A program made the position numbers and the translations under genes. DNA of 64,000 bases from Haliclona indistincta (taxonomy: Eukaryota; Porifera; Demospongiae; Haplosclerida; Chalinidae). The notes under the pieces are model-generated. The model saw nothing but the letters and a program-made list of their open reading frames with translations, searched no databases and was not told the origin of the DNA. Shown piece by piece: positions 1 through 11,635 of this stretch. Every line of letters begins with the position of its first letter. The first letter of the stretch is position 1. Location: NCBI GenBank assembly GCA_964017065.1, contig OZ024790.1, positions 8,435,864 through 8,499,863 of the forward strand, read 5' to 3'.

Positions 1-343
1 GCAGTTTAGTTAATGCACTGATCTGCTGCGTGGTTGTTAACCATGTGTGATTAGCACCTCTCTTACTAGGGATGCAATAGGAATGAGAAAATGAGAATCG
101 GAGAATTTTACGTCGGGTCATGTCAAAATACCCACAAAAATGCAAAAGCATCCCTAAAGTGATGCTACTGTTTATTTTATGTGCAAACCATGGATTGGGA
201 CAATCCATGAATTGCATTGCTCTAAGTATGGATCCATGCTTTGTGCGGGCAATCCATGGATTACACAGCACTTGCGTGATCCATGGATTGCGCAACCACA
301 CACGTGTCAAGCGTTCGTGCAAAAGAAGAAGAAAGGGAGCAAG

Positions 344-720
344 GTGATCAGCCGAGAGAATGGAAAGGAAATTGTGGCTTACCTTTCAGCTGGCGAAGAC
401 AAAGGCGATCCTCACTTTAAGTTCTGGGTGAAGTCTCGTGGATTCAGCTATTAGATTAGACTGAGGAATGTATTGTTTACAAGCCAAGAAAACGGTATGG
501 AGCTTAGACTGAGGAATGTATTGTTTACAAGCCAAGAAAACGGTATGGAGCTTAGATTGTACACTATTGATGTGTTCAGGATGCTTTGATGTGCATGCAG
601 GACAAGAATGACACTACCCTGCTAGGCAGATTTCGTCGTGTGGCATACATAGAGGATTTCTACGATATATTGTGCAGAATTCACACAGTTGAACGCTGCC
701 ACATAAAACCTTAGCTGAGG
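344..720 (+). pseudogene. Integrase-type transposon protein relic (KRBA2/Ginger-like)
   Basis: The frame around 344-454 reads GKEIVAYLSAGEDKG and then HFKFWVKSRGF before a TAG stop. A further block near 636-710 reads EDFYDILCRIHTVERCH, again followed by stops. Such blocks precede the integrase core in KRBA2-like/Ginger-type proteins as I remember them. A 48-bp tandem duplication and several stops separate the two blocks, so no intact protein is made. A profile search for the zinc-binding and integrase core domains would settle the family. Confidence 0.4.
458..553. repeat. 48-bp tandem duplication (two copies)
   Basis: Two identical head-to-tail copies begin AGACTGAGGAATG at 458 and 506. They lie inside the integrase-like relic. 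A third, degenerate start follows at 554. Confidence 0.85.
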
Positions 721-1555
721 TAAAGTGAATTTCTTAAGTTCTATCTACAAATACATCATGCATTGTTGATCAAGTGTCTTCAAGTTATGAATGCCTTCTA
801 CGATGAATGCCTTCTTCTATGAATGCCTTCAAGTGTCTTCAAGTTATTATGAATGCCTTCTACGATCAGTAGTGCAGGAGTTGATCAGGTTGTGTGAGGT
901 TTGAGGATTGCAGCTGAAGTGATGACGGTCATTGCTGAGCACAAGGTTTGTACCTATAATATTATGCATGTACTAGTTATGCTCGTAATTATTTTATATT
1001 AGGAGCACTTATATGGACTAGCATCAGGTAAAGCTGAATAAAGACACAAAGAAATTGTTTTGAGAGGCTCATCAAGAGACTACCAATGGTTTAAAATGTA
1101 TGCTATGGGTGGAGGTCTTTAAAGTGAAGAGGTATTGCTATACAACACATGTATTTAACTGATACACTTATCAGATGAGTGGAATAGTAATATACAGTCA
1201 TGTTATAGTTTCACCTAGGGGTAATTGCAACACAAAAGATTTTAAATGTATTTGGTACTGTCAAACATGGCCATGTTTATGCAATGAACTATCTCTGCTA
1301 ATATTGCAGGGAGCAAAATTGAAGAAGAATCCAGGGATATCTATAGAAGATGCTACTGAGGCCTTCTAATGCTAGTGTGATCACTGTATGCTCTGCCCAG
1401 CTACGTATTACAGCCTGAACTCAAGACTCATACAACCATATTCATCTCATGTATCTCTTTGATGCCTCAGTATACATTTACTAGCTAGAATACTAGAATA
1501 CTGTAGGTGATCAAGTTGAGCTGCATTCACAAATCATTGCTGCTGGAGGTGCTTC

Positions 1556-1662
1556 AGTGGCAAACATCAGTGGTTTCGTTGATATAGAGTCCGCCGCTTC
1601 TCACCGGGGTGAGCGTCCATGCATCAATGGTTTTGGCCGAGATCCCATAGTTCGAGTCCCTT
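1556..1662 (+). repeat. Possible tRNA-derived SINE head (A/B box)
   Basis: An 11-bp B-box-like GTTCGAGTCCC ends this stretch. A weak A-box-like TGGCAAACATCAGTGG opens it, and a segment between resembles a tRNA-Glu anticodon arm (CTTCTCACCG). It abuts the inner edge of the right terminal repeat of the 180-1754 element. Only the B box is convincing. Confidence 0.2.
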
Positions 1663-1909
1663 AATTGCACGATCCATGGATTGTTGCGCAAAGCACGGAT
1701 CCATACTTTATGCAGCGCAATCCATGGATTGTCCCGATCCATAGTTTGCGCACAACATTTACACTAATTCTTGTAGACGAAAATTAATTTTCTGATCTAT
1801 GGCATTGTGTTTAGTCATCATAAAGTAATCATTGTGCATAAATCCCACCAAGGCACTAGCACCTTTGGTATAAATTATTTATCACCAAAAATTATTTTTG
1901 TGAACTAAC

Positions 1910-4769
1910 CAATTCCCTGGTAGTTTCAGGACGCTGTAGCAGTTCCAGCAACACCTTATCGACTGGATTGCCTGTGTTTCTCTTCTCTTCAACAGCCACA
2001 GCAATGGCAATAACTCGAGCACTAGCTGTGGTCCTGCTGGTGCTGCTAGCGATACTCAACAACTTAGAACAGGCATCTCTAAATGCAGTATTAACCAACT
2101 GATCCACAATGGCTGGAAGAGCAGCAACAAACACCTCTTCAACCTGTATACAAAAGCATTTATGTATAACCTTCACATAGATACATTATTACCACAGCAT
2201 CGAGAAGACAGAGCCAGCCTAATGAATGAGGAGGTTTAGGCACTGCCTTTAATAGGCACAAACACTTGGCATCAGTCAAAGATTTTGAGTCAACAACATT
2301 CTGCACAAAAGCTTCCTGTAAAGGCAAGCAGAGTGACCATCACAAGGCAATGCACAAGAAACCAACTTACATTAGCTAAAATGATGGTGGATAGAGATTC
2401 AAGTATATCTGAGAGAGTATACAGATGGATAATCTCAACTGCCAAGTAGAACAATGTTGGTTGAGGTATCACAAAGATAAGTGTTTGTACCAACACTTGT
2501 CTCTTCTGATTATTCTTCTCTAGAATAGTCCCCAGCTTGTTGGATATTAGAGTAGCCTAGGAAACCAAATCAAGATAGCAAAAGTAAAATTAATCATAAA
2601 AATACCATGATTTTTTGTCTAGATGACCAAATATTGGATAAAAAATTTGCTACTCCATTACACAAAATTTTTATACATGTATGGGAACTCATAAACATTT
2701 GCAGCCTAAAATTCAATGTCCATAAAATTCTAGGAATGTACTACACTATAATAATTATTGTAGAAATGATTTCCTTGGAAACCGTGCACTCAAACATCAA
2801 TTTCCCTTCCCGTTAGATCATCCATGTCTCACACCTACAAGATCATTCAATTTGCGTATAGCTAAGCTAATTATCTGTATTAAGAAAATTCCATGTTTGT
2901 GAAAACAGAGCTGCTAGCTCTTTCCATGATGCATGGAAGCTGAACCATTGACAACCTCTACTGGAAGTCTTCCGTTTAAGGTATGACCGGTGTGAAAATT
3001 CATCTCTTGGATTTTTGTTGGCTTTACAGCATATGTTCATTATAGATTGATAAGTAAAAATCCAGCGTTACAGTGGAGAATTCTGATCGGTTCTGGAGAT
3101 ATGCTACTAAAAATATCACTTATAATGATATTCACGCAACAATAATTAGATTCATGAGCGCTATTTGAAGTACAAATACAGCTATATGCCAAACCACAGG
3201 CTACACCACGCTTCCATATTTGGAACAGTATTAGCTAAGTGTTTGCTTGAGTCATTAAATAGAAAAACGAGTAAAAAGTGCGCGTGGAGAACAAAACAGG
3301 ACTGATTTTTAAGAACCACGAAGCCTGGCGGGCTCTTACTCAGCGAAGGAGTATCAACAGTACTCAAGAGTAGCTACATGGATTCTTCAACAAGTTTGCG
3401 TTGTTCTTAGCAGAGGCCGCAACAGCGGGATCCAAGTTGGCTGCTCTAGGCAGTATTGAGCTAAAAACGATGAGCTTTGAAAACAAATCTTTTTGTGATT
3501 GCGGCCTCTGCAGAAAAGTTAGCTCTTTGCGTCCCCTAAACAACTGTGAAACTGAAATTACTGTATCTCTTTCTGTCGGCGAGAAAAACAAGATAATGTA
3601 CTTTAACTACACTTTACAACGATGAAAATTTTGCTAAACCTAAAAACTTTGAAACTCTCATTTGCATTACGCATACAAACAAACCTCTCTACTTTAACTA
3701 TGTGAAAAAATAATGTCTCTAGCTTGCTCGGTTCTACCACAATAATTGTTTGTTTTGGTATACCAAGAATTCACCAAAATTCACACCTTCACACCGGTCA
3801 TACCTTAAGGGCTATGACCATTTTTATGCCTCATTAAATACCGAGGTTTATAACCTGATTTTGAATTACTTGGTGGCAACACCGTATCACTGAACAAGCT
3901 ACCCAAAACAGAAAACAGCGTTATATTAAACGGTGCTTAATTTGCTGCCTGGTGCATGGTGCTGCCATGTTTTTTACGTACCAGGTAAGTATACAAATTT
4001 GGATACCTGGTAATTATTCAGTTTTAAATAATCTATACACATATGCAAGATAGTAACAAGTACTGAGGGTAATGTGAAAACATAAAAACAGTGTTAACAA
4101 TGTTGATAACACAGCTGTTGATTGAATCCTTAGGTAATTAGGTAAGTAATAATTATGTATGTTACCCTTGTATGTAATTGATCATCATAGAGGGTAAGTG
4201 TAAGTTTACCGTTTACGCAACGCGGCAAATAAGCAAATTGCAGTCAGTCTACGGAGGAGACTGAACTTAGGAGGCTGAATTGTTAAAAACCTGCCCAGAC
4301 TCCTGTGTTCGCTGTCCCGTCCCGCTCTACTCAGGTACATGTTGCGTGAACTGTGAAGTGCACAAGCTCTCTTATGTCTTGTTAGCATGCACTTGCTATT
4401 AGTCTGATCCTAAGCATGTGTACATGACACTTGTTGACTGCATGCATTGCAGTATTGAAGCTCACGTTTTCACTTTCCAGTTTCTTTCCATTCAAGGCGT
4501 TAGCAAACAGAACGAGGTTGTCCGTCCCTTTTATAGCATCCAGCAACTGTACTAAGTCTTCCTTTAGCAAGACCACGTCCACCTAGTATGCAGAAACACC
4601 GTAAATTCTTGTAGCTGCATGCTGCTACATATCTAACTTTTGATTCATCAGTTCCAGTAGCGTCTCCAGGTCCAACTCCATTGCTAGTATCACCTTTCAA
4701 TTTTGGTTCAAGTACGTCGTTGGTGTCAAGCGACTCTAGTGGTATTGTCACAGAAGCTTCCATCTCCAC
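1910..4769 (-). CDS. Five-exon gene of unknown function (3' end not found)
   Basis: I assembled five exons with consensus splice sites: 4638-4769, 4466-4582, 2371-2556, 2193-2315 and 1910-2143. Each is a multiple of three (44, 39, 62, 41 and 78 codons) and all introns are phase 0, which strongly argues for a real gene. It starts MEMEASVTIPLE with a Ser/Thr/Gly-rich head, then becomes leucine-rich and probably all-helical (for example LVQLLDAIKG and LLELLQRP). I do not recognise the family; a HEAT/ARM-like solenoid fragment is only a guess. The last donor (GAATTG|gttagt) shows that more exons follow, probably beyond the transposon at 180-1754 or past the left edge. Extra exons between 4466 and 2556 are possible. 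The large intron holds a TTAA-flanked element (2980-3804). Confidence 0.55.
2980..3804. mobile_element. piggyBac-type non-autonomous element with TTAA duplication
   Basis: Both ends carry the inverted terminal sequence GGTATGACCGGTGTGAA, and each is flanked by TTAA (2976-2979 and 3805-3808). A TTAA target duplication is the hallmark of piggyBac transposition. No transposase is visible in about 825 bp. A 65-codon open stretch on the minus strand at 3364-3570, next to a good acceptor, looks protein-like but has no ATG and is out of phase with the host gene. Confidence 0.7.
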
Positions 4770-4825
4770 GCTTTCCAGAGATACCGCTCGCGCATACTGC
4801 GCACGGGTAATAAACGCAACTAGTC

Positions 4826-4983
4826 TACAGGGTTTTACAGATTGCTAATTGACCAAACAATTTCCTGCTAGCGCATATCCGCATGCGCATAGCGTGTTTC
4901 TGTATACTAATTGTACAAAAAACATGCTGTGCGCATGCGCTAGCAGTAAAATTGTTTGGTCAAGCAACCTGCAAAACCCTGTA
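4826..4983. mobile_element. 158-bp MITE with TA ends
   Basis: Arms of about 55 bp, TACAGGGTTTTRCAG...GCATGCGC, face each other across a short loop. The TA at each end may be the target duplication. Related end fragments (GACCTGCAATACCC[TC]GTA) recur at 5134-5153 and about 8882-8902. The element lies just upstream of the start of the 1910-4769 gene and brings GCGCATGCGC motifs into that promoter region. Confidence 0.7.
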
Positions 4984-5274
4984 CCCAGATGATTCAGTTA
5001 TGATTGGGCGGGGCTGGTCAAGGTTCCGCCCTTTTTACAGCAAGATAGTTCATGCAATCTCAGAAAAGACAGCTGCGCCAGACAGAACTCCTGTTAGCTG
5101 CAAGGCATGCCAGATGACCTGCAATACTGACAAGTGACCTGCAATACCCTGTATGATAATTATCATTAGGAGAGCAGGCACACACATTAAAATTTCTTAT
5201 TGGCTATAGTGAATGATATATAAACTTAACGATAAACATAATCAGTTTTAACACATAAATCTTTTGTTATCTGT

Positions 5275-5730
5275 TCAAAACAAAGATGAGAATAGGCTAG
5301 TGACTGTTAGCAAGAACAATACTGTGCCCACACATCCAATAACCACCACTGCAGGCCAGTGGCTAAAAATGGTTGAGTAAGGGGTCATATAGAGGTCACT
5401 GGTACTGTAGCGAAGCTTAGGAATAAGAAGATGAGAATCTGACATTTTTTTGGTTAACAGTGTCCTCGTCTGATGAGACAGAGCTGCTGGCAGAGTAGTA
5501 GTCCCCTGCTGATAGGACCACATTAGAGAAGGTCTGCTTGCATACATGCTGAGAAAGAAGCTGAAGACAGGTCGGTGTAAAGTAATAAGAACCCCATTAA
5601 TCCAGCATAATTCAAGACTACGACGAGATTTGAAACAGCCATGGCTACCAATATTGGTGCAAGAGAAGTTACAAACTTCAAAACCAGTCGAACAAAGAAC
5701 GTTCCCCACGAGTTAGCGACCATCATTACA
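5275..5730 (-). pseudogene. Truncated copy of the TMEM104-like last exon
   Basis: This is a near-identical copy of the final exon of the 9025-11416 gene, including the same 3' flank (5128-5270 matches 8878-9010). Relative to that gene a 5-bp stretch is missing in GFFICYF, giving a frameshift; the downstream part, ending VTSLFSSLF, survives in another frame. No upstream exons accompany it. It lies 430 bp beyond the 3' end of the 6163-7855 gene, so it could still be transcribed by read-through. Confidence 0.8.
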
Positions 5731-6162
5731 AATAAATTTATAAACTGGTAATGAATTTTATCAAGGTTGTATGATTTTTACAAATATTATCATAATTATC
5801 ATTAGGAGAGCAGGCATGCACATTTCTTATTGGCTATAGTGAATGATCTTTATAACTTAATGATAATTATTGGTTGTACTGACCTGTCACTAAAACATGA
5901 TGTACTGGACACTGAAAAAGTACACACTGCCAGGAGGAGTTCTAATGGAATGTACGTAATGTGCACATGTTCACAACAAACAAATTTTCTGTCTATCATG
6001 CAGCCAAATGCATATCGATAATAATTATTGCAAGTTATCTTATGATTAAAATTAAGTTTAATCATAATAAAAATAATATGCAGTGAAACAAGCAAGTATT
6101 CTGTCATTATCATCGTACATAATTTCATCACAATTATCATCTTAAAATAATTTTCGCAATGC

Positions 6163-7855
6163 TTAAAACAGTGGAACAAACAAGCTAGCTACTGTCATAC
6201 CGAACAATATCACACCAATAATAGCAATGACCACTACTACCGGCCAGTGACTGAATATAGTTGAGTATGGAGTCATGTACAGGTCACGTTCATTGAAATT
6301 CTGTTCCTTATCACTCTTTTCCTCTGCCATTTCTGTTAAGTTATTGTCATGCTCAGTGGATTCTGCAGGTATTGGTTTTCTTGTGGCAAACATTTTCTTG
6401 CAGACCCATTGTGAGCGAAGCTGCAGTATTGCTGGGGAAAAGACAAGAAAGAAACCCGGAAGTGCTGTGAATTTTAGTACTTCCACCAGATTTGATAACC
6501 CCAGAGCTACCATTATTGGTAGTACTGCTACTATAAACTTCACTAGTAGACGCACAAAGACAAAAGTTTTAGTTTTGCTTGGCTCATTGCTACGCAATAC
6601 CACTGCCTGCAAGTTGTTGGTGATGGTCACAACGTTCAATGGATAGACAGAAATAACAACAAAGATTGGAAAGAGAACAATCAAGTACGAGAAAATCTTG
6701 AGAAATATGTTGTCAGATGAAAGATAGCCCGCCTGCATAATGTATTAATATGAATGATTAAATACATCTTTTTCTTACCCAATTGAGTGTGCATGTTTCC
6801 ACTGTACATTGTCTGAACCACAAGGAAACAGACACGCCTATTAGTACATACAAAATGCCTGAGACTACAAACAAGGCATTAATATATGCTCGTAAGTAGT
6901 TCTTCTGCTTGACTGGATGAGTTAATCCAGGGATACCTTCATGACAAGAATATGAAAATACAAAAACAGGTACAGCAACCAAAAGAGACACTCCATCAAA
7001 TTTTGTAAAGATTTCTTGTGTACTAGAAGCATTAGTGCAGTTCTCATCTTCATTCATTTCTCCCCATATATTGTCACATGTCATTAGACATCTATTCTGA
7101 TCATTCATTGCAAAATTTGCTAAAGAGAATATAACCATTCCTCCAATTGTTGCAAATCTCATGATGCCTAATGTCACTTGAACGATCACTTGCTCCTTGA
7201 GTTCTAAGAGAGACAGAGGTACTACAATGATAGCAAATATTCCCAAAGAGATCCAATAAGCATTTCTGCACGGTACGTCGGTGGGAAGAAAACTGGTAAG
7301 AAAATCATTATTGTCGCACTGTTCAATGAATCCAGTGAAGTTGAATGGTATGTTGACAGCCAGCGCTGAGCCAGCCACTGTGGCAAACGAGAGACAAGAA
7401 AAGAATGATTCTAGGATAAGAACGACCAGATAAAAGATTTTGAATAATGGACCTAGAAAGATTTCGCAAAGTTCTGTGGGCTCAAACTTGCGATCAAGTT
7501 GAATTGAAAAGTTTGGTTTAACTCTGCCAGCAATTGGTTCAGTGTACTCTTTTCTTTGTAACTTTTGCTCATACACTGCCTAAAAATAATGGGAAAATTT
7601 AACCATGATCATGCATATTCGACTTATTCGTATTACCTGAGCTCTGGCCATTACTTCCAGCTGCCATATTGCGCAGTTCCAAGCGATAAACGTGATTGCC
7701 AGCAGCGTAATGGTTCCAGCCAACAGTCCGGTATGGTAGAACGCAAACGGTATTCCCAGGTAGCCGGTGCCAAATTGATAATTAAGCAAAAAGAAAAATC
7801 CGACGAAGATATTAACCGTGCGTGGTGATTTGGGGGGTTGCGTCGACTTGTTCAT
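6163..7855 (-). CDS. TMEM104-like membrane transporter, copy 1 (Aa_trans superfamily)
   Basis: Three exons (7637-7855, 6779-7579, 6163-6732), all introns phase 0, give about 529 residues. The first helix carries FGTGYLGIPFAF, the broken-helix motif region of amino acid/auxin permease-like proteins. It is followed by WNCAIWQLEVMARAQ, a hydrophilic linker with FEPTELCEIF, and about ten more hydrophobic segments. A Cys- and Asn-rich loop near residues 170-260 has N-glycosylation sequons. The order of helices and the VGTG-type start resemble TMEM104, a poorly understood member of this superfamily; the substrate cannot be read from the sequence. The last exon ends in a helix with HWPVVVVIAIIG. The gene is paralogous to the next one upstream and in the same direction, so a tandem duplication is likely. 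A generic SLC36/38-type transporter is the alternative. Confidence 0.8.
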
Positions 7856-8073
7856 GATAGCACTATAATCTGCGGCTATTCTTTTCCTTAGAGAATTCTA
7901 AGCGGCTCTGGCCGTTCTGCAAAAACAAAGACTGTCACTCCCCACTCACTTGTATCTGAGCACGCGAGTCGTTGCATAACGCCTACACCATACAATCTAT
8001 GGTTATTACTGACCACTGAAATCAGCCAATAATTATCACGAGATCTAGACGGGTGTCATATGATTATTATTAA

Positions 8074-8664
8074 CCCTTTAATTACTAAATTATCTTGCTG
8101 AAATTTTAACCTCGTAAATGCTGACCACTTCTCTCGTGAATATCTCGTGTGTCTTTTGTGCTACTGGTCTCAAATTTGCGTCCTTTTACGCCAGTGAGTA
8201 GCCGCAATTGCCCACACTCAAGTCAGTCGATATGCCCCTCCCACTTCGAAAGTGAAGCCGATAAAGTGCAACGACCTCGTCAAACTTTGCTCAAAGTTAG
8301 TACTTTGGGGCTGGCTACTGAAAAGTACACACAGATAGCAGTGGTTTTGGTGAGTGCAAAATGTAGCCCAGATCATAGAGAATGCACAAAAATGTGTTTC
8401 CGAGCACCCTGAAGCCATAAAATGTCCAAAATTTCTTGGCAGCCATTTTGTTTCTCCTAAAATGGTGTGGAATTTGCACTGAAGCCATAGAAATGCCGTC
8501 GCCATAACGTTTGGCGCAGGGGGCGCGCCGAAAACCACTGGATTTTTTGCGGTTATTTGTATTCTTCAATTTGGCTTAATTTTGGGATATTTTAACACTT
8601 TTTGATAAAGTTATGGTGTCTGAAGTATGTATGTCGCCAAAAGGCGACAATAGGGGTTAAAGGG
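8074..8664. mobile_element. Possible TTAA-flanked MITE (CCCTTTAA ends)
   Basis: The termini CCCTTTAA and TTAAAGGG are each flanked by TTAA (8070-8073 and 8665-8668). piggyBac-type elements often begin CCCTTT next to TTAA. The terminal repeats are only about 8 bp, so chance is possible. The stretch lies between the two transporter genes and has no believable coding region. Confidence 0.4.
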
Positions 8665-9024
8665 TTAAAGAAGGTCACATGCAGTACCTCAGTGCAGGTT
8701 TTGTACAGGGGGACGACTAGCTAAAGATTTCTTAGCTGTCTGGACACCAGCAACTACTGTTGATTCACATGATTCACTAATAAGCTGCTCTTTGCTGGCT
8801 AATGCTGATGCAGTTGATGATAAATAGTGTGCGCCGGGCGTAGTACATAGTCTCGTAGATTTGGCGTTTTCGTAACGACAAGTGACCTGCAATACCCCGT
8901 ATGATAATTATCATTAGGAGAGAAGGCATGCACATTAAATTTCTTATTGGCTATAGTGAAATGATCTATAGAACTTAAAGATAAACATCATCAGTTTTAA
9001 CACAATAAATATTTTGTTATCTGT

Positions 9025-11416
9025 TCAAAACAAAGATGAGAAAAGGCTAGTGACTGTTAGCAAGAACAATACTATGCCCACACCTCCAATAACCACCACT
9101 GCAGGCCAGTGGCTAAAAATGGTTGAGTAAGGGGTCATATAGAGGTCACTGGTACTGTAGCGAAGCTTAGGAATGAGAAGATGAGAATCTGACATTTTTT
9201 GGTTAACAGTGTCCTCGTCTGACGAGACAGAGCTGCTGGCAGAGTAGTAGTCGCCTGCTGATAGGACTACGTTAGAGAAGGTCTGCTTGCATACATGCTG
9301 AGAAAGAAGCTGAAGACAGGTCGGTGTAAAGTAACAGATAAAGAACCCCATTAATCCGGCATAATTCAAGACTACGACAAGATTTGAAACAGCCATGGCT
9401 ACCAATATTGGTGCAAGAGAAGTTACAAACTTCAAAACCAGTCGAACAAAGAACGTTCCCCACGAGTTAGCGACTTGCGATGTGTCTTTGCAAAATATCA
9501 CAGTGTAAATGTTGTTAACTATCGTGAGAACAAGCAGCGGATAGACCGAAACAACATCAAGACTAGGGAAGAGGATGATGTAGTAGGAGAGAACCTTCAG
9601 AGCAACATTGCTATATGAGAGGAACTTGCCCTGCATAAAAAATAGAGAAAAGCATTATCTCAAGCAAAGGAAATGACTCAAGTTGACAGAACTAGCAAAC
9701 AAAATAACAGGTACAACACCAAAAGAAAAAATTGGTTATTTGGGCTGGTACCTTTGTATTGGGTAACTGGAAAGCACGGAAAGCGGGAACGGTCAGGCGT
9801 GGTCTTGCATTAGAAACTAAACCCAAGACACTAAAAACCATTGCCTAACGTGCCAAGTATGGAAACCCTAAAGGCGTCCAGTATCGAATACTAGACGCCT
9901 TTAGGGTTTCCATACTGGGCTCGTTAGGCGAAGGTTTTTAGGGTCTTGGGTTTATTTTCTAGTGCGAGACTAGACCATGCCTGTCCGTTTCCGCTCCCGC
10001 TTTCCGTGTTTTCTAGTTAGCCCTTTGTATGACAAGATATCAGTTTCGCAGAATCTGTAATCTGTTAACGTTTATTGAAGTCACAACAGTTATTAGTACA
10101 CGTAACACAGGGCACGCACAGTCAAACTGATTGCTTGCTTTCATGCTAATTACATCAACTACATGTAAACCAATCCAGGTTCATATTCATCTATAGACAA
10201 TATGCTGCTCATGAATTAAATATTGTCAGTAAAATTCAAAGCACTTTAACAGCATGTACATGTATTCACTGGCTTACCCAATTGAGTGTACAGGTCTCTA
10301 TTGTGCATTCTCTGAACCAAAGAGAGACAGTCACACCCAAAGATGTGTAAACAATAGCTATGACAAGAAAGAGGACGTTGAAGTACGCCTTCAAATGGTG
10401 CTTCTCCTTGATGGGATGAGTAAGAGCTGGGATGCCCTGATGAAGGATATAAGCATAGACAAACACTGGGATAGACACCAGCCAATGTTTGCTGTCGAAT
10501 CTCGTAGCTATTTCCCCCATAGTGTTATTTGCATCATGACATACACTAGTATTACTGTCATTCGAAATCCAAGGATCATTGCACGAGCAGATATCACCGT
10601 GAACAGCTAGGTTCGTCACAGAGAAAATGACAATCGCTCCAATGGTTACAAATCGTAGAATACCCAGTATCACTTGAACGATTACTTGCTCTTTGAGTTC
10701 AACAAGAGAGAGAGGTACTACGAAGACAGCAAAGATCGCCAAACAGATCCAGTATGTGTTTCGGCAGGATTCGTCTTGCGGTAAAAAACTGTTTTTGAAG
10801 TCAGCTTCGCTGCACTGTTGAACAGTGCTAAAGTTGAATGGTATATTGACAGCCCAGGCTGATCCTGCTACAGTTGAGAAAGACAGACAAGCCAGGAAGG
10901 TGTAGATAGTCAGGATAACCAGGTAGACCACTTTGAGCCAACGCCCAGCAAAGACTTCACAAAGTTCGCTGGGCTCGAACTTCCGATTCAGTTCGATGCG
11001 AAAATGAGGTTTTCGGAACCCTTTGGTGTTTGTTGATAAAAAGAGCTTTCCCTCAGTCCTGTACTCGTAAAGTGCCTGCATGAAAGGAAACAAACAAGTT
11101 CACTCAGCTGAGAAAGAGAGCAGGCCGTGTGTGTGTGTAGTAAGCTGTAAGATAGTTAGTAAAGTTATAGTAAGCTGTGTAAGATGTGAATTTAACTTGC
11201 CTGAGCCCTCGCCATAACTTCTAGCTCCCATATAGCACAGTTCCAGCTTATGAACGAGACTACGGTCAACGTAGCCACGCCGATCAACAGGCCTGAGCTG
11301 AAGAACGCGAACGGTATCCCTAGAAATCCCGTGCCCACGACGAAATTGAGCATAAAGAAGAATCCTAAATAAATATTAACGGTCCGAGGAGTCTTTAGAG
11401 AGCTGTCAACGTCCAT
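9025..11416 (-). CDS. TMEM104-like membrane transporter, copy 2 (Aa_trans superfamily)
   Basis: Exons 11201-11416, 10278-11075 and 9025-9630, all joined in phase 0, give about 539 residues. It keeps the same plan as copy 1: VVGTGFLGIPFAF in helix 1, ELEVMARAQ at the first splice, FEPSELCEVF, then PFNF, CRNTYW and LVELKEQVIVQV before the glycosylated loop. The first intron has a GC donor (CAG|gcaagt) instead of GT; GCAAGT is the usual context for the rare GC-AG introns. The second intron holds a 263-bp palindromic element. The C-terminal linker has a Ser/Asp-rich stretch, SASSSVSSDEDT, before the last helix and may be phosphorylated. The 3' part has been copied to 5275-5730. Transport function is inferred from family likeness only. 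Confidence 0.82.
9761..10023. repeat. 263-bp palindromic MITE in a transporter intron
   Basis: Two arms of roughly 120 bp mirror each other around 9890, where the loop is about CAGTATCGAATACTAG. The inner arm GACGCCTTTAGGGTTTCCATAC is perfectly mirrored; the outer arm is mirrored with mismatches. It lies wholly inside intron 2 of the 9025-11416 gene. Confidence 0.85.
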
Positions 11417-11473
11417 GGCGGCGATATCAGAAGATCCCGACAGTAGTCTAACAGATTCTTGATTTCAGTTTAA

Positions 11474-11495
11474 ACCACACCCCTATGAGGGTGTG
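11474..11495. other. Short perfect hairpin upstream of transporter copy 2
   Basis: CCACACCC-ctatga-GGGTGTGG lies about 60 bp upstream of the ATG of the 9025-11416 gene. It could be an inverted pair of CACCC-type protein-binding boxes or a 5'-UTR stem. The role is unknown. Confidence 0.4.
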
Positions 11496-11635
11496 GCTTC
11501 AATAAAGGTCAATTTCACCATAATGATTATTTATTATGCCACGCGGTAGACGTGGCAGACGGTGGCTTAGCCTCGTCCCGGTCCCCACCCATCCCAGGCC
11601 AATTTCTTAGGAAATTAGGCCTGGTAACAACGGAC

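Larger units (their letters stand above)
180..1754. mobile_element. Degenerate DNA transposon with long inverted termini
   Basis: The two ends are imperfect inverted repeats of about 80 bp (180-262 against 1672-1754 reversed). Both start TGTGC(GC)AAAC and are studded with the 10-mer CCATGGATTG. Inside lies a broken integrase-like reading frame (344-720). The host duplication at the ends is not clear. A non-functional relic is the most likely reading; the inverted termini are seen directly, the transposon class is inferred. Confidence 0.6.

Noticed and set aside
3364..3591. Extra exon of the 1910-4769 gene
   Set aside because: It lies inside the TTAA-flanked element, has no ATG and is in the wrong phase for the neighbouring exons.
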